A DNA stretch of 64,000 nucleotides, from NCBI RefSeq assembly GCF_000337215.1, contig NZ_AOHZ01000018.1, forward strand, positions 400 through 64,399, in the 5' to 3' direction. The notes under the pieces were generated by a model. The model did not search any database, was not told the DNA's origin, and saw only the letters and a list, made by a program, of their open reading frames with translations. Numbering within the stretch: the stretch's first letter is position 1; every line of letters starts with the position of its first letter. The DNA is from Natronolimnohabitans innermongolicus JCM 12255. GTDB taxonomy: Archaea > Halobacteriota > Halobacteria > Halobacteriales > Natrialbaceae. This document shows, in pieces, positions 8,483 through 17,872 of the stretch. Position numbers and translations under genes: made by a program.

Positions 8483-10516
8483 ATGGAAGGGGCATTCTCC
8501 TACGCGCCGGCGATAGCGGCGTTCCCCCTCGTGGCCTTCGTAGTCGCGCTCGTCTTCGGCAAGTGGATGCCGAAGAAGGGTGCGATCGCTGGCATCGCAG
8601 CGACAGGCGCCTCCCTGGTGTTCTCGCTGTGGATGCTCGCGGCGGTCGCGAGCGGCGAAACGTATCACGAGACGCTTTACGAGTGGACGGCCGGCGAGGC
8701 CGCAAGCGAGATCGGCGCCGACACGATCGGATTCTCGTTCGGCATCCTGATCGATCCGCTCGCGGCGCTCATGCTGGTCATCGTCTCGCTCGTGGCGTTT
8801 CTCGTCCACGTCTTCAGCCTCGGCTACATGAACGCCGAGGGCGAGACCGGCCTCCCGCGGTACTACGCCGGGCTCGGTCTCTTTACGTTCAGCATGCTCT
8901 CGTTCGTCTACGCGGACAACCTGCTGATGGCGTTCATGTTCTTCGAACTGGTCGGGCTGTGTTCGTTCCTGCTGATCGGCTTCTGGTTCCGCACCCGATC
9001 GGCGCCCTCGGCCGCGAAGAAGGCGTTCCTGGTCACCCGCTTCGGTGACTACTTCTTCCTGCTCGGGGTCGTCGCCATCGCGGCGACGTTCGGAACCCTC
9101 CAGTTCGCCGGCGACGAGTCGTTCGTCGCGGCGGCGGAGGCCGCTATCGACGACGGCGGCCAACTGTTCGGCTTCGACGCGGAAACCTGGGTCACGATCA
9201 CCGGGCTGCTCGTGCTGGGCGGCGTCATCGGGAAGTCCGCCCAGTTCCCGCTGCACACGTGGCTGCCCGACGCGATGGAAGGTCCCACGACGGTTTCGGC
9301 GCTGATCCACGCGGCGACGATGGTCGCGGCCGGCGTCTACCTCGTCGCGCGGATGTTCGGTTACTACGCGCTGTCTCCGACGACGCTTGCGATCATCGCC
9401 TTTATCGGCGGCTTCACCGCACTGTTCGCCGCGACGATGGGCGTCGTCAAAGACGACGTCAAGCAGGTGCTCGCGTACTCGACGATCAGCCAGTACGGCT
9501 ACATGATGCTGGGACTCGGCGTCGGCGGCTACGTCGCCGGAGTCTTCCACCTCATGAACCACGCCTTCTTCAAGGCGCTGCTGTTCCTCGGGGCCGGCGC
9601 CGTCATCGTCCTCATGCACCACGAACAGAACATGTGGAAGATGGGCGGACTCAAAGACAAGGCGCCCGTCACCTACTACACGTTCCTGGCGGGTGCGCTC
9701 GCGCTCGCGGGCATCATTCCGTTCTCGGGCTTCTGGTCGAAAGACGAGATCCTCTACGACGCCCTGATCGTCGGACTCGAGGAGCCGCTGATTATGGCGG
9801 CCTACGCGATGGGGCTACTCGCCGTCTTCTTCACCGGCTTCTACACCTTCCGGATGGTCTTCCTGACCTTCCACGGCGAGCCTCGCTCCGAGGCCGCCGA
9901 GGACCCGCATCCGGTCGGCTGGTCGATCAAGCTCCCGCTGATCGTCCTGGGGATCCTCGCGGTCGTCGCCGGGATCGCCAACCTCGCGCCCGTGGCCAAG
10001 CTCGCGAACGTCGATATCACGTTCCTGGAACACTGGCTCGACGGCGAGTACGGCGGGATCGATGAAGTGACCTACAGCGCCTACAGCGAACTGCTCGCCT
10101 ACGAAACGGGCGTCATCAGCTCCGAGCAGGTGACCGTCCTGATCGCGGCGGGACTCTCCTTGCTGCTTGCCTTCTCGGGTGCCGGACTGGCCTGGAAGCT
10201 CTACAGCGATCCCGAACCGACCGCACACAAGGAGCGACTGGGCTCCGCCGGGACGGTCGTCGAGGACAACTACTACCAGGACGAGTATCAGGTCTGGCTC
10301 GCGGAAGGAGTCACGCTCCCGCTCGCGCGGGTCGCCGACCGCTTCGACCAGACCGTCATCGACGGCACCGTCAACGGCGTATCGACCGCCAGCCTGTTCG
10401 GCAGCAGCTGGGTGAAACGCATCCAGACCGGCATCGTGACGAACTACGCGGCGCTACTCATCGCCGGGTTCATCGCCTTACTGCTCGGTCTCGGCGTCTA
10501 CGGAGGGTGGTTCTGA
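8483..10516 (+). CDS. nuoL: Complex I proton-pumping subunit NuoL
   Basis: The 677-residue polytopic protein is the distal antiporter-like subunit. [38 protein letters not shown]-type sequence (here [16 protein letters not shown]), [16 protein letters not shown] and GFWSKDEIL are family hallmarks. Residues 515-620 form the lateral-helix region, with a hydrophilic loop before the last helix. It starts one base after the nuoK stop, with GAGGTGG upstream, and ends where nuoM begins. Confidence 0.97.
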   Translation: [677 protein letters not shown]

Positions 10517-12046
10517 ATGATGATCGAAGCGCTCATTGCGGTCGCGCTGATCGGCGCGCTCGTCACGTTCGTCGCGCCGAATCGCGTCGCGGGGAAGCTG
10601 GCCTTTGCGATCAGCCTCGTTCCCGCGGCGATCAGCCTCTGGTTGTTCGCGACCTTCGACGGTAGTGGTAACGCCTTACTCGAGGGCACGCTCGCCTTCG
10701 AGTCACAGTACGAGTGGATTCAACTCGGCGAGTACTCGATCTCGTGGTTCGTCGGTCTCGACGGTATCAGCCTGCCGCTCGTGGTGCTGACGACCGTCCT
10801 CACGTCGCTGGCGATCATGAGCTCGTGGACGCCGATCGACGAGCGCGAGTCCCAGTTCTACGGGCTCGTGCTCTTCATCGAGGCGAACTTGATCGGCGTC
10901 TTCGTGGCGCTCGATTTCTTCCTCTGGTTCATCTTCTGGGAGGCCGTCCTCATCCCGATGTACCTGCTGATCGGCGTCTGGGGCGGTCCGCGCCGGAAGT
11001 ACGCGGCGATCAAGTTCTTCGTCTACACGAACGTCGCCTCCCTGCTGATGTTCGGTGCGTTCATCGCGCTCGTCTTCGGCCTCGGCGACGCCGTCACGAG
11101 CTTTGCGCTCCCCGAGGTGGCCGACGCCATGGTCAACGGCGAGGGCATCCAGCAGACGCTATTCGGCCTCGAGCCGACGACGCTCGCGTCGCTCGTCTTC
11201 GTCGCGATGTTTATCGGGTTCGCCGTGAAGGTCCCGGTGGTGCCGTTCCACACGTGGCTGCCGGACGCCCACGTCGAGGCGCCGACGCCGGCGTCGGTGC
11301 TGCTGGCCGGCGTCCTGCTGAAGATGGGGACCTACGCCCTGCTCCGGTTCAACTTCACGATGTTCCCGGAGCAGGTCGAGACCTACGCGATCCCGATCGC
11401 GGCAATCGCCGTCATCAGCGTCATCTACGGCGCGATGCTGGCGCTCGCTCAGACGGACTTGAAGCGAATCGTCGCCTACTCCTCGGTGTCGTCGATGGGC
11501 TACGTCATCCTCGGCCTGATCGCCTACACCCAGTTCGGGGTCGGCGGCGCGACGTTCCAGATGGTCTCTCACGGCCTCATCTCGGGGCTGATGTTCATGG
11601 CCGTCGGCGTCATCTACAACGCCACTCACACCCGACTCGTCACCGACATGTCGGGGATGGCCGATCGGATGCCCGTCGCGGTGGGCATCCTCATCGCCGG
11701 CGCATTCGGCTACATGGGGCTGCCCCTGATGAGCGGATTCGCCGCCGAGTACTTCATCTTCTTCGGCGCGTTCGGCGCCGACTTCGACTACGCCCCGATC
11801 TTCACGGGGCTGGCGATGTTCGGCATCGTCCTCGTGGCCGGCTACCTGCTGTTTGCGCTCCAGCGAGCCGTCTTCGGACCGTACAGCCTCGAAACCGACT
11901 ACGAGGTGAGCCGCGCCCCGCTACACGACCTCGCGCCGATGTTCGTCCTGCTGGGACTGATCATCGCGCTGGGCGTGGCTCCCGACCTGATCTTCGACAT
12001 GATAACCGACGCAGTCGATCCGATCCTCGAGGGAGGTGATAGCTAA
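10517..12046 (+). CDS. nuoM: Complex I proton-pumping subunit NuoM
   Basis: The 509-residue protein has about 14 helices. FFLWFIFWEAVLIPMYLLIG carries the Glu of the proton channel. KVPVVPFHTWLPDAHVEAPT, LKRIVAYSSVSSMGYVILG and GLPLMSGFAAEYFIFFGAF are typical of NuoM. GGAGGG lies about ten bases before the start. There are two adjacent ATG codons at 10517 and 10520; the first directly follows the nuoL stop. The end overlaps nuoN (TAATG). Confidence 0.97.
   Translation: MMIEALIAVALIGALVTFVAPNRVAGKLAFAISLVPAAISLWLFATFDGSGNALLEGTLAFESQYEWIQLGEYSISWFVGLDGISLPLVVLTTVLTSLAIMSSWTPIDERESQFYGLVLFIEANLIGVFVALDFFLWFIFWEAVLIPMYLLIGVWGGPRRKYAAIKFFVYTNVASLLMFGAFIALVFGLGDAVTSFALPEVADAMVNGEGIQQTLFGLEPTTLASLVFVAMFIGFAVKVPVVPFHTWLPDAHVEAPTPASVLLAGVLLKMGTYALLRFNFTMFPEQVETYAIPIAAIAVISVIYGAMLALAQTDLKRIVAYSSVSSMGYVILGLIAYTQFGVGGATFQMVSHGLISGLMFMAVGVIYNATHTRLVTDMSGMADRMPVAVGILIAGAFGYMGLPLMSGFAAEYFIFFGAFGADFDYAPIFTGLAMFGIVLVAGYLLFALQRAVFGPYSLETDYEVSRAPLHDLAPMFVLLGLIIALGVAPDLIFDMITDAVDPILEGGDS
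12032..12040 (+). promoter_or_regulatory. Strong ribosome-binding site of nuoN
   Basis: GGAGGTGAT lies five bases before the nuoN ATG at 12046, within the last codons of nuoM. It is a near-full complement to the 16S 3' end. Confidence 0.8.
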
Positions 12047-13599
12047 TGGCGATCTACGAACTCCCGGAGTGGACGGCCCTCGGGCCGGCGCTGATCCTCG
12101 CCGTGACGGCGCTGGCGCTGTTCGCGTTCGACAGCATCTCGCCGCGGTCGACGAACCGGCAGCTACTCGCCGGCACCGCAGTCGCCGGCTCGCTGACCTC
12201 CCTCGGCGTCGCCGTCTGGTTCACCGTCGCCGGCGTCGGCACGCCGACGGCCGACGGCGGTAACGGCGTCATCGACCCGACCCACGGCTTCGTCGTCGAC
12301 CAGCTGGCGCTGTACTTCATGATCATCGTCGCCGTCGTGACGGCGCTGATCGTCGTCGCCAGCTACGACTACCTGGTCGACCACGCCTATCAGGCCGAGT
12401 ACTACTCACTGGTCATCCTCGCGGCGACCGGCATGTCGCTGATGGCGGCCGCCGACAGCCTCGTGACGATTCTCATCGCGCTCGAGCTGGCGAGCCTGCC
12501 GTCCTATGCCCTCGTCGCCATCCTGAAGGACAACCGCGGGAGCGTCGAGGCCGGGCTGAAGTACTTCCTGATCGGCTCGCTCTCGTCGGCGATCTTCATC
12601 TACGGGATCTCGCTGGTCTACGGCGCGACGGGTCATCTCGAGCTCGCGGCGATCGCGGAGGTCGTCTCCGGCGAGACCGAAGCGGGATCGGGCCACGACA
12701 TCACCGAGATGGGCGGCCTGCTCGGGCTCGGCATCCTGATGTTGATCGGCGGCTTCGCGTTCAAGACCGCGAGCGTCCCGTTCCACTTCTGGGCGCCCGA
12801 AGCCTACGAGGGCGCGCCCGCACCGATCAGCGCGTTCCTCTCGTCGGCCTCGAAAGCCGCCGGCTTCGTCGTCCTCTTCCGGGTCTTCACGGAGGCGTTC
12901 CCGCTCGGTGAGATCGGCGCCGTTATCGGCTTCGACTGGACGGTCGCGTTCATCGTGCTCGCGATCGTCACCATGACACTCGGGAACTTCGCGGCCGCGA
13001 CCCAGGACAGCGTCAAGCGGATGCTCGCCTACTCGTCGATCGGCCACGCCGGCTACGCCCTGATCGGGCTGGCCGGTCTGACCGCCGACGGCGGTGAACT
13101 CGTCATGGGCGCGGCGATGATGCACCTGCTCGTCTACGGCTTCATGAACACCGGCGCATTCCTGTTCGTCGCACTGGCCGAACACTGGGGCGTCGGGCGC
13201 ACCTTCGAGGACTACAACGGCCTCGCGGCGCAGGCGCCGGTCGCCTGTGCGGCCATGGCCGTCTTCATGTTCAGCCTCGCGGGCATCCCGCCGTTCGGCG
13301 GCTTCTTCAGCAAGTACTTCCTGTTCGTCGGCGCCCTCGAGGCCGCGACGGCGAGCACGGCGATGCTCGTCGTCGCCGCCGTGCTGGTCATCAACAGCGC
13401 GCTCTCGCTGTACTACTACTCGCGGCTGGTCAAGGCGATCTGGATCGAGGACCCGCCGGCGACGCGGGACCGACTCGCCCAGCCGACCGGGCTCTACGCG
13501 GCGATCATCGTCGCCGCCGTGATGACGATCGTCATCCTGCCCGGCTTCGGCCCGGTCGTCGACGCCGCGCTCGACGCGGCCGGTGCAGTCGTCGGCTGA
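12046..13599 (+). CDS. nuoN: Complex I proton-pumping subunit NuoN
   Basis: The 517-residue polytopic protein is the third antiporter-like pump. ALELASLPSYALVAI (helix-5 Glu), YFLIGSLSSAIFIYGISL, KTASVPFHFWAPEAYEGAPAP cut around VPFHFWAPEAYEG, VKRMLAYSSIGHAGY and IPPFGGFFSKYF identify it. It is the last gene of the operon. A short T-run (13638-13642) after the stop could end transcription. No nuoE, nuoF or nuoG follows. Confidence 0.97.
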   Translation: MAIYELPEWTALGPALILAVTALALFAFDSISPRSTNRQLLAGTAVAGSLTSLGVAVWFTVAGVGTPTADGGNGVIDPTHGFVVDQLALYFMIIVAVVTALIVVASYDYLVDHAYQAEYYSLVILAATGMSLMAAADSLVTILIALELASLPSYALVAILKDNRGSVEAGLKYFLIGSLSSAIFIYGISLVYGATGHLELAAIAEVVSGETEAGSGHDITEMGGLLGLGILMLIGGFAFKTASVPFHFWAPEAYEGAPAPISAFLSSASKAAGFVVLFRVFTEAFPLGEIGAVIGFDWTVAFIVLAIVTMTLGNFAAATQDSVKRMLAYSSIGHAGYALIGLAGLTADGGELVMGAAMMHLLVYGFMNTGAFLFVALAEHWGVGRTFEDYNGLAAQAPVACAAMAVFMFSLAGIPPFGGFFSKYFLFVGALEAATASTAMLVVAAVLVINSALSLYYYSRLVKAIWIEDPPATRDRLAQPTGLYAAIIVAAVMTIVILPGFGPVVDAALDAAGAVVG

Positions 13600-13669
13600 T
13601 CGCCGACGCCGAGATCGTCGCAACCCGGACCCGGTAGTTTTTCCCCCGCGCGGTTACAACACGCGGTAG

Positions 13670-15229
13670 ATGGTTTTCCGCCTCGTGCTCGGGTGTGGAA
13701 CGGTCGGCCGCCAGGTGGTCGAACAGCTTCCCGAGCGCGACGGCAGCGACGCCGACCGGCTGCTCGTCATCACCGACGACGAGAGCGTCGTCGAAGCGCT
13801 GCGCGACGAGAGCTGTCCCGCCCGCTGTGCCGATCCGACCGACCCGTCGGTCATCGCGAACCTCGAGCCACCGGACGTGGTCTTCGTCGCCAGCGACCGC
13901 ACCGATGTCAACCGCGGTGCCCTCGAGATCGCCCGCGATCAGTTTCCGAGGGCGTCGATCGCCGCGTACCTCGGCGGAAACGCGATTGCAGCCAACCGCG
14001 AGCGGTTCGACGCGCTCGCCGACCACGTCGTCGACGCCCGCGAGGCGATGGTCGGCCACGTCCTCGACGGTGCCGTGAGTCCGTCCGCCGGCGCCGCGAT
14101 CGGGCTGCGAAGTCAGCTGTCGACGATCGACGGCCGACTGGCGGTCGTCATGCACGACAACCCCGATCCCGACGCGATCGCCAGCGCCGTCGCGCTGGTC
14201 GATATCGCCGCAGAGCTCGGACTCGAGGCCGACGCCTGCTACTTCGGCGAGATTTCCCACCAGGAGAACCGGGCGATGGTCAACTTGCTCGACCTCGAGT
14301 TGCGAAACCTCTCCCCGGAGGAGCCACTCGAGGAGTATGCCGGCTTCGCGCTGGTCGACCACTCGCGGCCCGGCGTCAACGACCAGTTGCCCGAAGATCT
14401 GACGGTCGACGTCGTCATCGACCACCACCCGCCCCGCGGGCCCGTCCCCGGCGAGTTCGTCGACCTCCGCCAGCAAGCTGGCGCGACCAGTACCGTCCTG
14501 ACGGAGTATCTGGACCGATTCAGCCTCGAGCCCAGACGATCGACGGCGACGGCGCTGCTGTACGGCATCCGAATCGACACGAACGACTTCACGCGAGAGG
14601 TCTCGGCGGCCGATTTCAACGCCGCCTCGTTGCTCTGGCCACACGTCGACACGTCGATCTTAGATCAGATCGAGCAGCCGACCGTCGAGGGAGAGACGCT
14701 CGATACGATCGCTCGAGCGATCAAGAACCGCATCCAGCGCGACTCGGTCGCCGTCGCGAGCGTCGGGCGGATCACCGACCGCGACGCCCTTCCGCAGGCG
14801 GCCGACCAGTTGCTTACGATGGATGGCATCGAGACGTCGCTCGTGTTCGGCTTTCGCGACGAGATGGCCTACCTCTCGGCGCGGTCGCGAGCCGGCGACG
14901 TCGACCTCGGCGAAGCGGTTCGGGACGCCTTCGACAGGATCGGGAGCGCCGGCGGCCACACCGACATGGCCGGCGCCCAACTCGAGGTCGGCATCCTCGG
15001 GACGACCGACGACGACGACGAGGTCGAGTCGATCGTTAGCGTCGTCGAGGAGGTCATCACGAACCGGTTCTTCGAGGCGGTCGACAGCGGACCGGGCGTC
15101 CCCGTCGGCGCCTACAGCCAGACCAGCGAGCGGCTGTTCTCCGTCGGCGACGAGCGCGCGGACGAGCGGACCGCAGGCGACGGCGTCGCCGAAGACGATC
15201 GGGCAAGGGGAAGCGGCGAGTCGGCGTAG
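13670..15229 (+). CDS. TrkA-N / DHH-DHHA1 phosphoesterase
   Basis: The 519-residue protein has two parts. Residues 1-130 form a Rossmann TrkA-N (RCK-N) domain starting LVLGCGTVGRQVV. Residues 155-470 form a DHH-DHHA1 phosphoesterase, with metal-binding motifs HDNPDPDAIAS (162-172), ALVDHSRPG (around 230), VIDHHPPRG (250-253) and GSAGGHTDMAG near residue 425. DHH-DHHA1 enzymes cleave oligoribonucleotides, pAp or cyclic di-AMP. Coupling to a TrkA-N domain suggests nucleotide sensing, or control of K+ homeostasis by cyclic di-AMP. The substrate is inferred, not shown. A polar tail of about 40 residues follows. The next gene carries nucleotide-binding CBS domains. Confidence 0.88.
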   Translation: MVFRLVLGCGTVGRQVVEQLPERDGSDADRLLVITDDESVVEALRDESCPARCADPTDPSVIANLEPPDVVFVASDRTDVNRGALEIARDQFPRASIAAYLGGNAIAANRERFDALADHVVDAREAMVGHVLDGAVSPSAGAAIGLRSQLSTIDGRLAVVMHDNPDPDAIASAVALVDIAAELGLEADACYFGEISHQENRAMVNLLDLELRNLSPEEPLEEYAGFALVDHSRPGVNDQLPEDLTVDVVIDHHPPRGPVPGEFVDLRQQAGATSTVLTEYLDRFSLEPRRSTATALLYGIRIDTNDFTREVSAADFNAASLLWPHVDTSILDQIEQPTVEGETLDTIARAIKNRIQRDSVAVASVGRITDRDALPQAADQLLTMDGIETSLVFGFRDEMAYLSARSRAGDVDLGEAVRDAFDRIGSAGGHTDMAGAQLEVGILGTTDDDDEVESIVSVVEEVITNRFFEAVDSGPGVPVGAYSQTSERLFSVGDERADERTAGDGVAEDDRARGSGESA

Positions 15230-15313
15230 GCTCGAGAGCGATCCCGTCGGCCGACAGCCCGCCGGTCTCGACGGGAAGACAGTCTTTTGCACGCGGACGC
15301 CGTTGTGTCGGCT

Positions 15314-16117
15314 ATGGAGGTCGCGTCGGAGCGAAGCAAACCCCAGGTCAAGGAGTACATGACGCGTGACGTGGCGACGGTCGCGCCCGACGAATCCGTC
15401 GGCGACGTCGCCGCGCGAATCGCCGAGAGCGACGAGCACAGCGGATTTCCCGTCTGTGAACGCCGACGCGTCGAGGGGTTCGTCAGCGCGCGCGACCTGT
15501 TGCTGGCCGACGACGGCGAGCCGATTTTCAAGGTGATGACGACGGACCTGCTGGTCGCCCATCCGGATATGAAGGTGACCGACGCCGCCCGCGTCATCCT
15601 TCGGTCGGGTATCCAGAAACTCCCCGTCGTCGACGACGCCGGAAACCTCGTCGGCATCATCTCTAACGCCGACGTCATCCGCAGCCAGATCGAGCGAGCG
15701 ACCCCCGAGAAGGTGGGGAAACTCATGCGAACCCTCGAGGAGATTCACGAGATAACGCTCCAGCAAGAGCGGCGAACGATCTCGCTCGAGGAGCTCACGC
15801 CGACGCAGGGTCGCGTGTACGCCGACGAACTCGAGGGCCGACGGTACGAACTCGAACACGGGCTGGCCGAACCGCTGGTGGTCATCGACAACGACGGAAC
15901 GCTGTTGCTGGCCGACGGCCACCACCGCGTACTGGCGGCCGACCGGCTCGGAATCGACGGCATGGACGCCTACGTCATCGTCATCGACCACGAGATCGAT
16001 CTGGGCATGGCCCGAACCGCGGAGAAGGAAGGACTCGAGCGCATCGGCGACATCGAGGTCGTCGACTACGCGCGCCATCCGCTCGTCCAGACGACGAAGC
16101 GTCTGCAGTCCGATTGA
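15314..16117 (+). CDS. CBS-pair protein with ParB/Srx-like domain
   Basis: The 267-residue protein has two CBS domains. The first starts VKEYMTRDVATVAPDES near residue 12, the second VMTTDLLVAHPDMKVTDAA near residue 75. They usually bind adenine nucleotides. Residues 155-240 form a ParB/sulfiredoxin-like fold with the motif LADGHHRVLAADRLG around residue 200. That fold is used by ParB, by sulfiredoxin and by ATP/ADP-dependent free-serine kinases. The pairing suggests an adenylate-gated kinase or regulator. The ATG at 15314 is preferred over 15287 because similarity begins there. The gene lies 84 bases after the DHH gene on the same strand. Confidence 0.85.
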   Translation: MEVASERSKPQVKEYMTRDVATVAPDESVGDVAARIAESDEHSGFPVCERRRVEGFVSARDLLLADDGEPIFKVMTTDLLVAHPDMKVTDAARVILRSGIQKLPVVDDAGNLVGIISNADVIRSQIERATPEKVGKLMRTLEEIHEITLQQERRTISLEELTPTQGRVYADELEGRRYELEHGLAEPLVVIDNDGTLLLADGHHRVLAADRLGIDGMDAYVIVIDHEIDLGMARTAEKEGLERIGDIEVVDYARHPLVQTTKRLQSD

Positions 16118-16167
16118 GGAGTGAGCATCAGCCGACCCCGTCGGCGGCGACCCGCGCTGTGTCGCCG

Positions 16168-16644
16168 CTACTGTACGTGTGTCACCGGCACGTCGCTTCG
16201 CCGAGCGACCAGTTCAGAGACGTCGCGAAGCCGCGGCCGCGTCGCTGTCTCCTGGTGGTCGGTGACGACGATGCGATCGGCACCGCACTCGACGGCGTAG
16301 TCGACGATCTCTTCGACGGCGTCGCCCGATCGAACGGCAGTATCGATCTCTCGTTCGTATTCGCCGGCGAGTTCGACCGCCCGCTCGAAGACGCACTCGG
16401 CCCACTCGCGCTGTGCTCGCGTTAACGAGTTCGGGTCCAGGATAGTCTCGTCGGCGACCTCGGTGGCGCCATCGGGAACCATGTAGTCTTCCGGCTCCGG
16501 CGTTCCGAAGAGATCGAACGGGTCGCTCGTCCCGGTCACGTGAATCACGGTAATCGCCGCGTCGGAAAACTCCTCGAGGGCGAACTCGAGGGCACGCGCC
16601 GAGCGCTCCGCTCGCCCCATCGCGACCAGCACGTGGGTACCCAT
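16168..16644 (-). CDS. Universal stress protein (UspA family)
   Basis: The 158-residue protein begins THVLVAMGRAERSARALEF, typical of the Usp alpha/beta fold, and ends with GADRIVVTDHQE and a strand DVPVTHVQ. The usual ATP-binding loop G-x2-G-x9-G-S/T is missing; the matching place reads TDHQETATRPRLRDVS. It is therefore probably a non-ATP-binding UspA-type member. The ATG at 16644 starts the conserved strand; the open frame extends further upstream without similarity. It converges with the CBS/ParB gene and diverges from the small zinc-finger-like gene. Confidence 0.88.
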   Translation of the reverse strand: MGTHVLVAMGRAERSARALEFALEEFSDAAITVIHVTGTSDPFDLFGTPEPEDYMVPDGATEVADETILDPNSLTRAQREWAECVFERAVELAGEYEREIDTAVRSGDAVEEIVDYAVECGADRIVVTDHQETATRPRLRDVSELVARRSDVPVTHVQ

Positions 16645-16822
16645 ACGCACTACTCGATCGGCGACGGGAAAACGATACCCCAGGAATATGACCACCGTTC
16701 TTTGTCGATTCGACCGCGAGTTCACGAGCGTCGCTCATCAATCGCACTCGCTCGTCTCCCACCGTTCGTACCCACTGTGTTTTGGAGACGGCTTCAACAC
16801 GATGCGTGGTCACGTATTGAGT

Positions 16823-17002
16823 ATGATGCAACACGCGACTCCCGACGCTCCAGACGCGGGCGGGGAACGAAAGACCGCCGTGCAGTGTGACGCGTGCCAG
16901 TCGATTTTCACGGCGGAGATCGACGGCGACGGCGCCGTGTTCCTGATCGGAATGGGTGATCAGTGTAACTGCGGCGGAACGGAGTTCCATCGGTTCGCGT
17001 AG
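16823..17002 (+). CDS. Small zinc-finger-like protein
   Basis: The 59-residue protein has CDAC near residue 19 and CNC near residue 49, giving three or four potential metal ligands around a short beta segment (SIFTAEIDGDGAVFLIGMG). Such tiny CxxC proteins are common in haloarchaea, and their roles are mostly unknown. Two adjacent ATG codons (16823 and 16826), and a third possible in-frame one at 16802, leave the start uncertain. It is divergent from the universal stress protein gene. No function is assigned. Confidence 0.65.
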   Translation: MMQHATPDAPDAGGERKTAVQCDACQSIFTAEIDGDGAVFLIGMGDQCNCGGTEFHRFA

Positions 17003-17101
17003 TGGCCGGTTCTACCGGCGGCGACGAGACTGAGCTGATCCGTTCGTTCACGACTTCTTTCGTGAATAGCTATGTGTCGCGTCGTGGTCGGTCACCGACG
17101 A

Positions 17102-17737
17102 ATGACGTCGCGACGCCAAACGACCGGAGACGTGAACCGACGACCGGTACTCACCGGCGCCCTCGCGAGCGCGAGTGCACTGGCACTCGCGGGCTGTCTC
17201 GACGCAACCGACGATAGCAGCGACTCGAGCGCCAACGGTTCGAACGCCGACGCGGACGGAGACGAGACTGAGGCCGAGGCCGACGACGAGGGCACGAACG
17301 GGAACTCGAGTAGCGACGACGACGAGACCGCCGACGAACTCCACGCGGAGTACGAAACGACCGACGTTCGCGTGCGGGGGGCGGACGGCGAGGAACTGGG
17401 CGAGGTCACCGCCGCGATCGCCGACACGCGGGCCCGACAGCAACTCGGACTGAGCGACACCGAGTCCCTCCCCGCAGATCGCGGGATGCTGTTCGTCTAC
17501 GAGGACGTCGCCGACCGTCGGTTCGCGATGCCGGAGATGTCGTTCGGGATCGATATCGTCTTCGCCGACGAGGAGGGCGTCATCACGAGCATCGCCAACG
17601 CACCCGAACCCGGACCCGACGAAGACGGTTCCGAACAGACCTACGAAGGGCGGGGACAGTACGTCCTCGAGGTCGTCTACGAGTGGACCGACGAGCGCGG
17701 CGTCGCGGAGGGCGACGTCCTCGAGTTCGACCTGTAA
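17102..17737 (+). CDS. DUF192 family lipoprotein
   Basis: The 211-residue protein has an N-terminal signal, NRRPVLTGALASASALALAGC cut at the lipobox LAGC (near residue 31). It suggests Tat export and lipid anchoring. An acidic Ser/Asp/Glu linker follows to about residue 85. The rest is a DUF192 domain: VTAAIADTRARQQLGLSDTE, RGMLFVYEDV, RFAMPEMSFGIDIVFAD and YVLEVVYEWTDERGVAEGD, taken as separate landmarks. DUF192 proteins are small beta-barrels of unclear role, found secreted in many prokaryotes. The ATG at 17102 is chosen; the one at 17072 precedes the signal with extra residues. Confidence 0.85.
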   Translation: MTSRRQTTGDVNRRPVLTGALASASALALAGCLDATDDSSDSSANGSNADADGDETEAEADDEGTNGNSSSDDDETADELHAEYETTDVRVRGADGEELGEVTAAIADTRARQQLGLSDTESLPADRGMLFVYEDVADRRFAMPEMSFGIDIVFADEEGVITSIANAPEPGPDEDGSEQTYEGRGQYVLEVVYEWTDERGVAEGDVLEFDL

Positions 17738-17842
17738 GGGTGGTAGCTTCCGTAGACAGTCGCCACTCGAGGGCTGTCGTCGGTTCCGGTCGCGTTCATG
17801 TTGATCGAGAGAACGGTACAGCCGAATGCGAGGGTACTCGAG

Positions 17843-17850
17843 TTTATAAG
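17843..17850 (+). promoter_or_regulatory. TATA box of the HNH endonuclease gene
   Basis: TTTATAAG ends 22 bases before the ATG at 17873, giving a leaderless mRNA and supporting that start over the in-frame ATG at 17798, which lies upstream of the promoter. Confidence 0.6.
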
Positions 17851-17872
17851 GGATGGCGCGGCGAAGGCGGGC

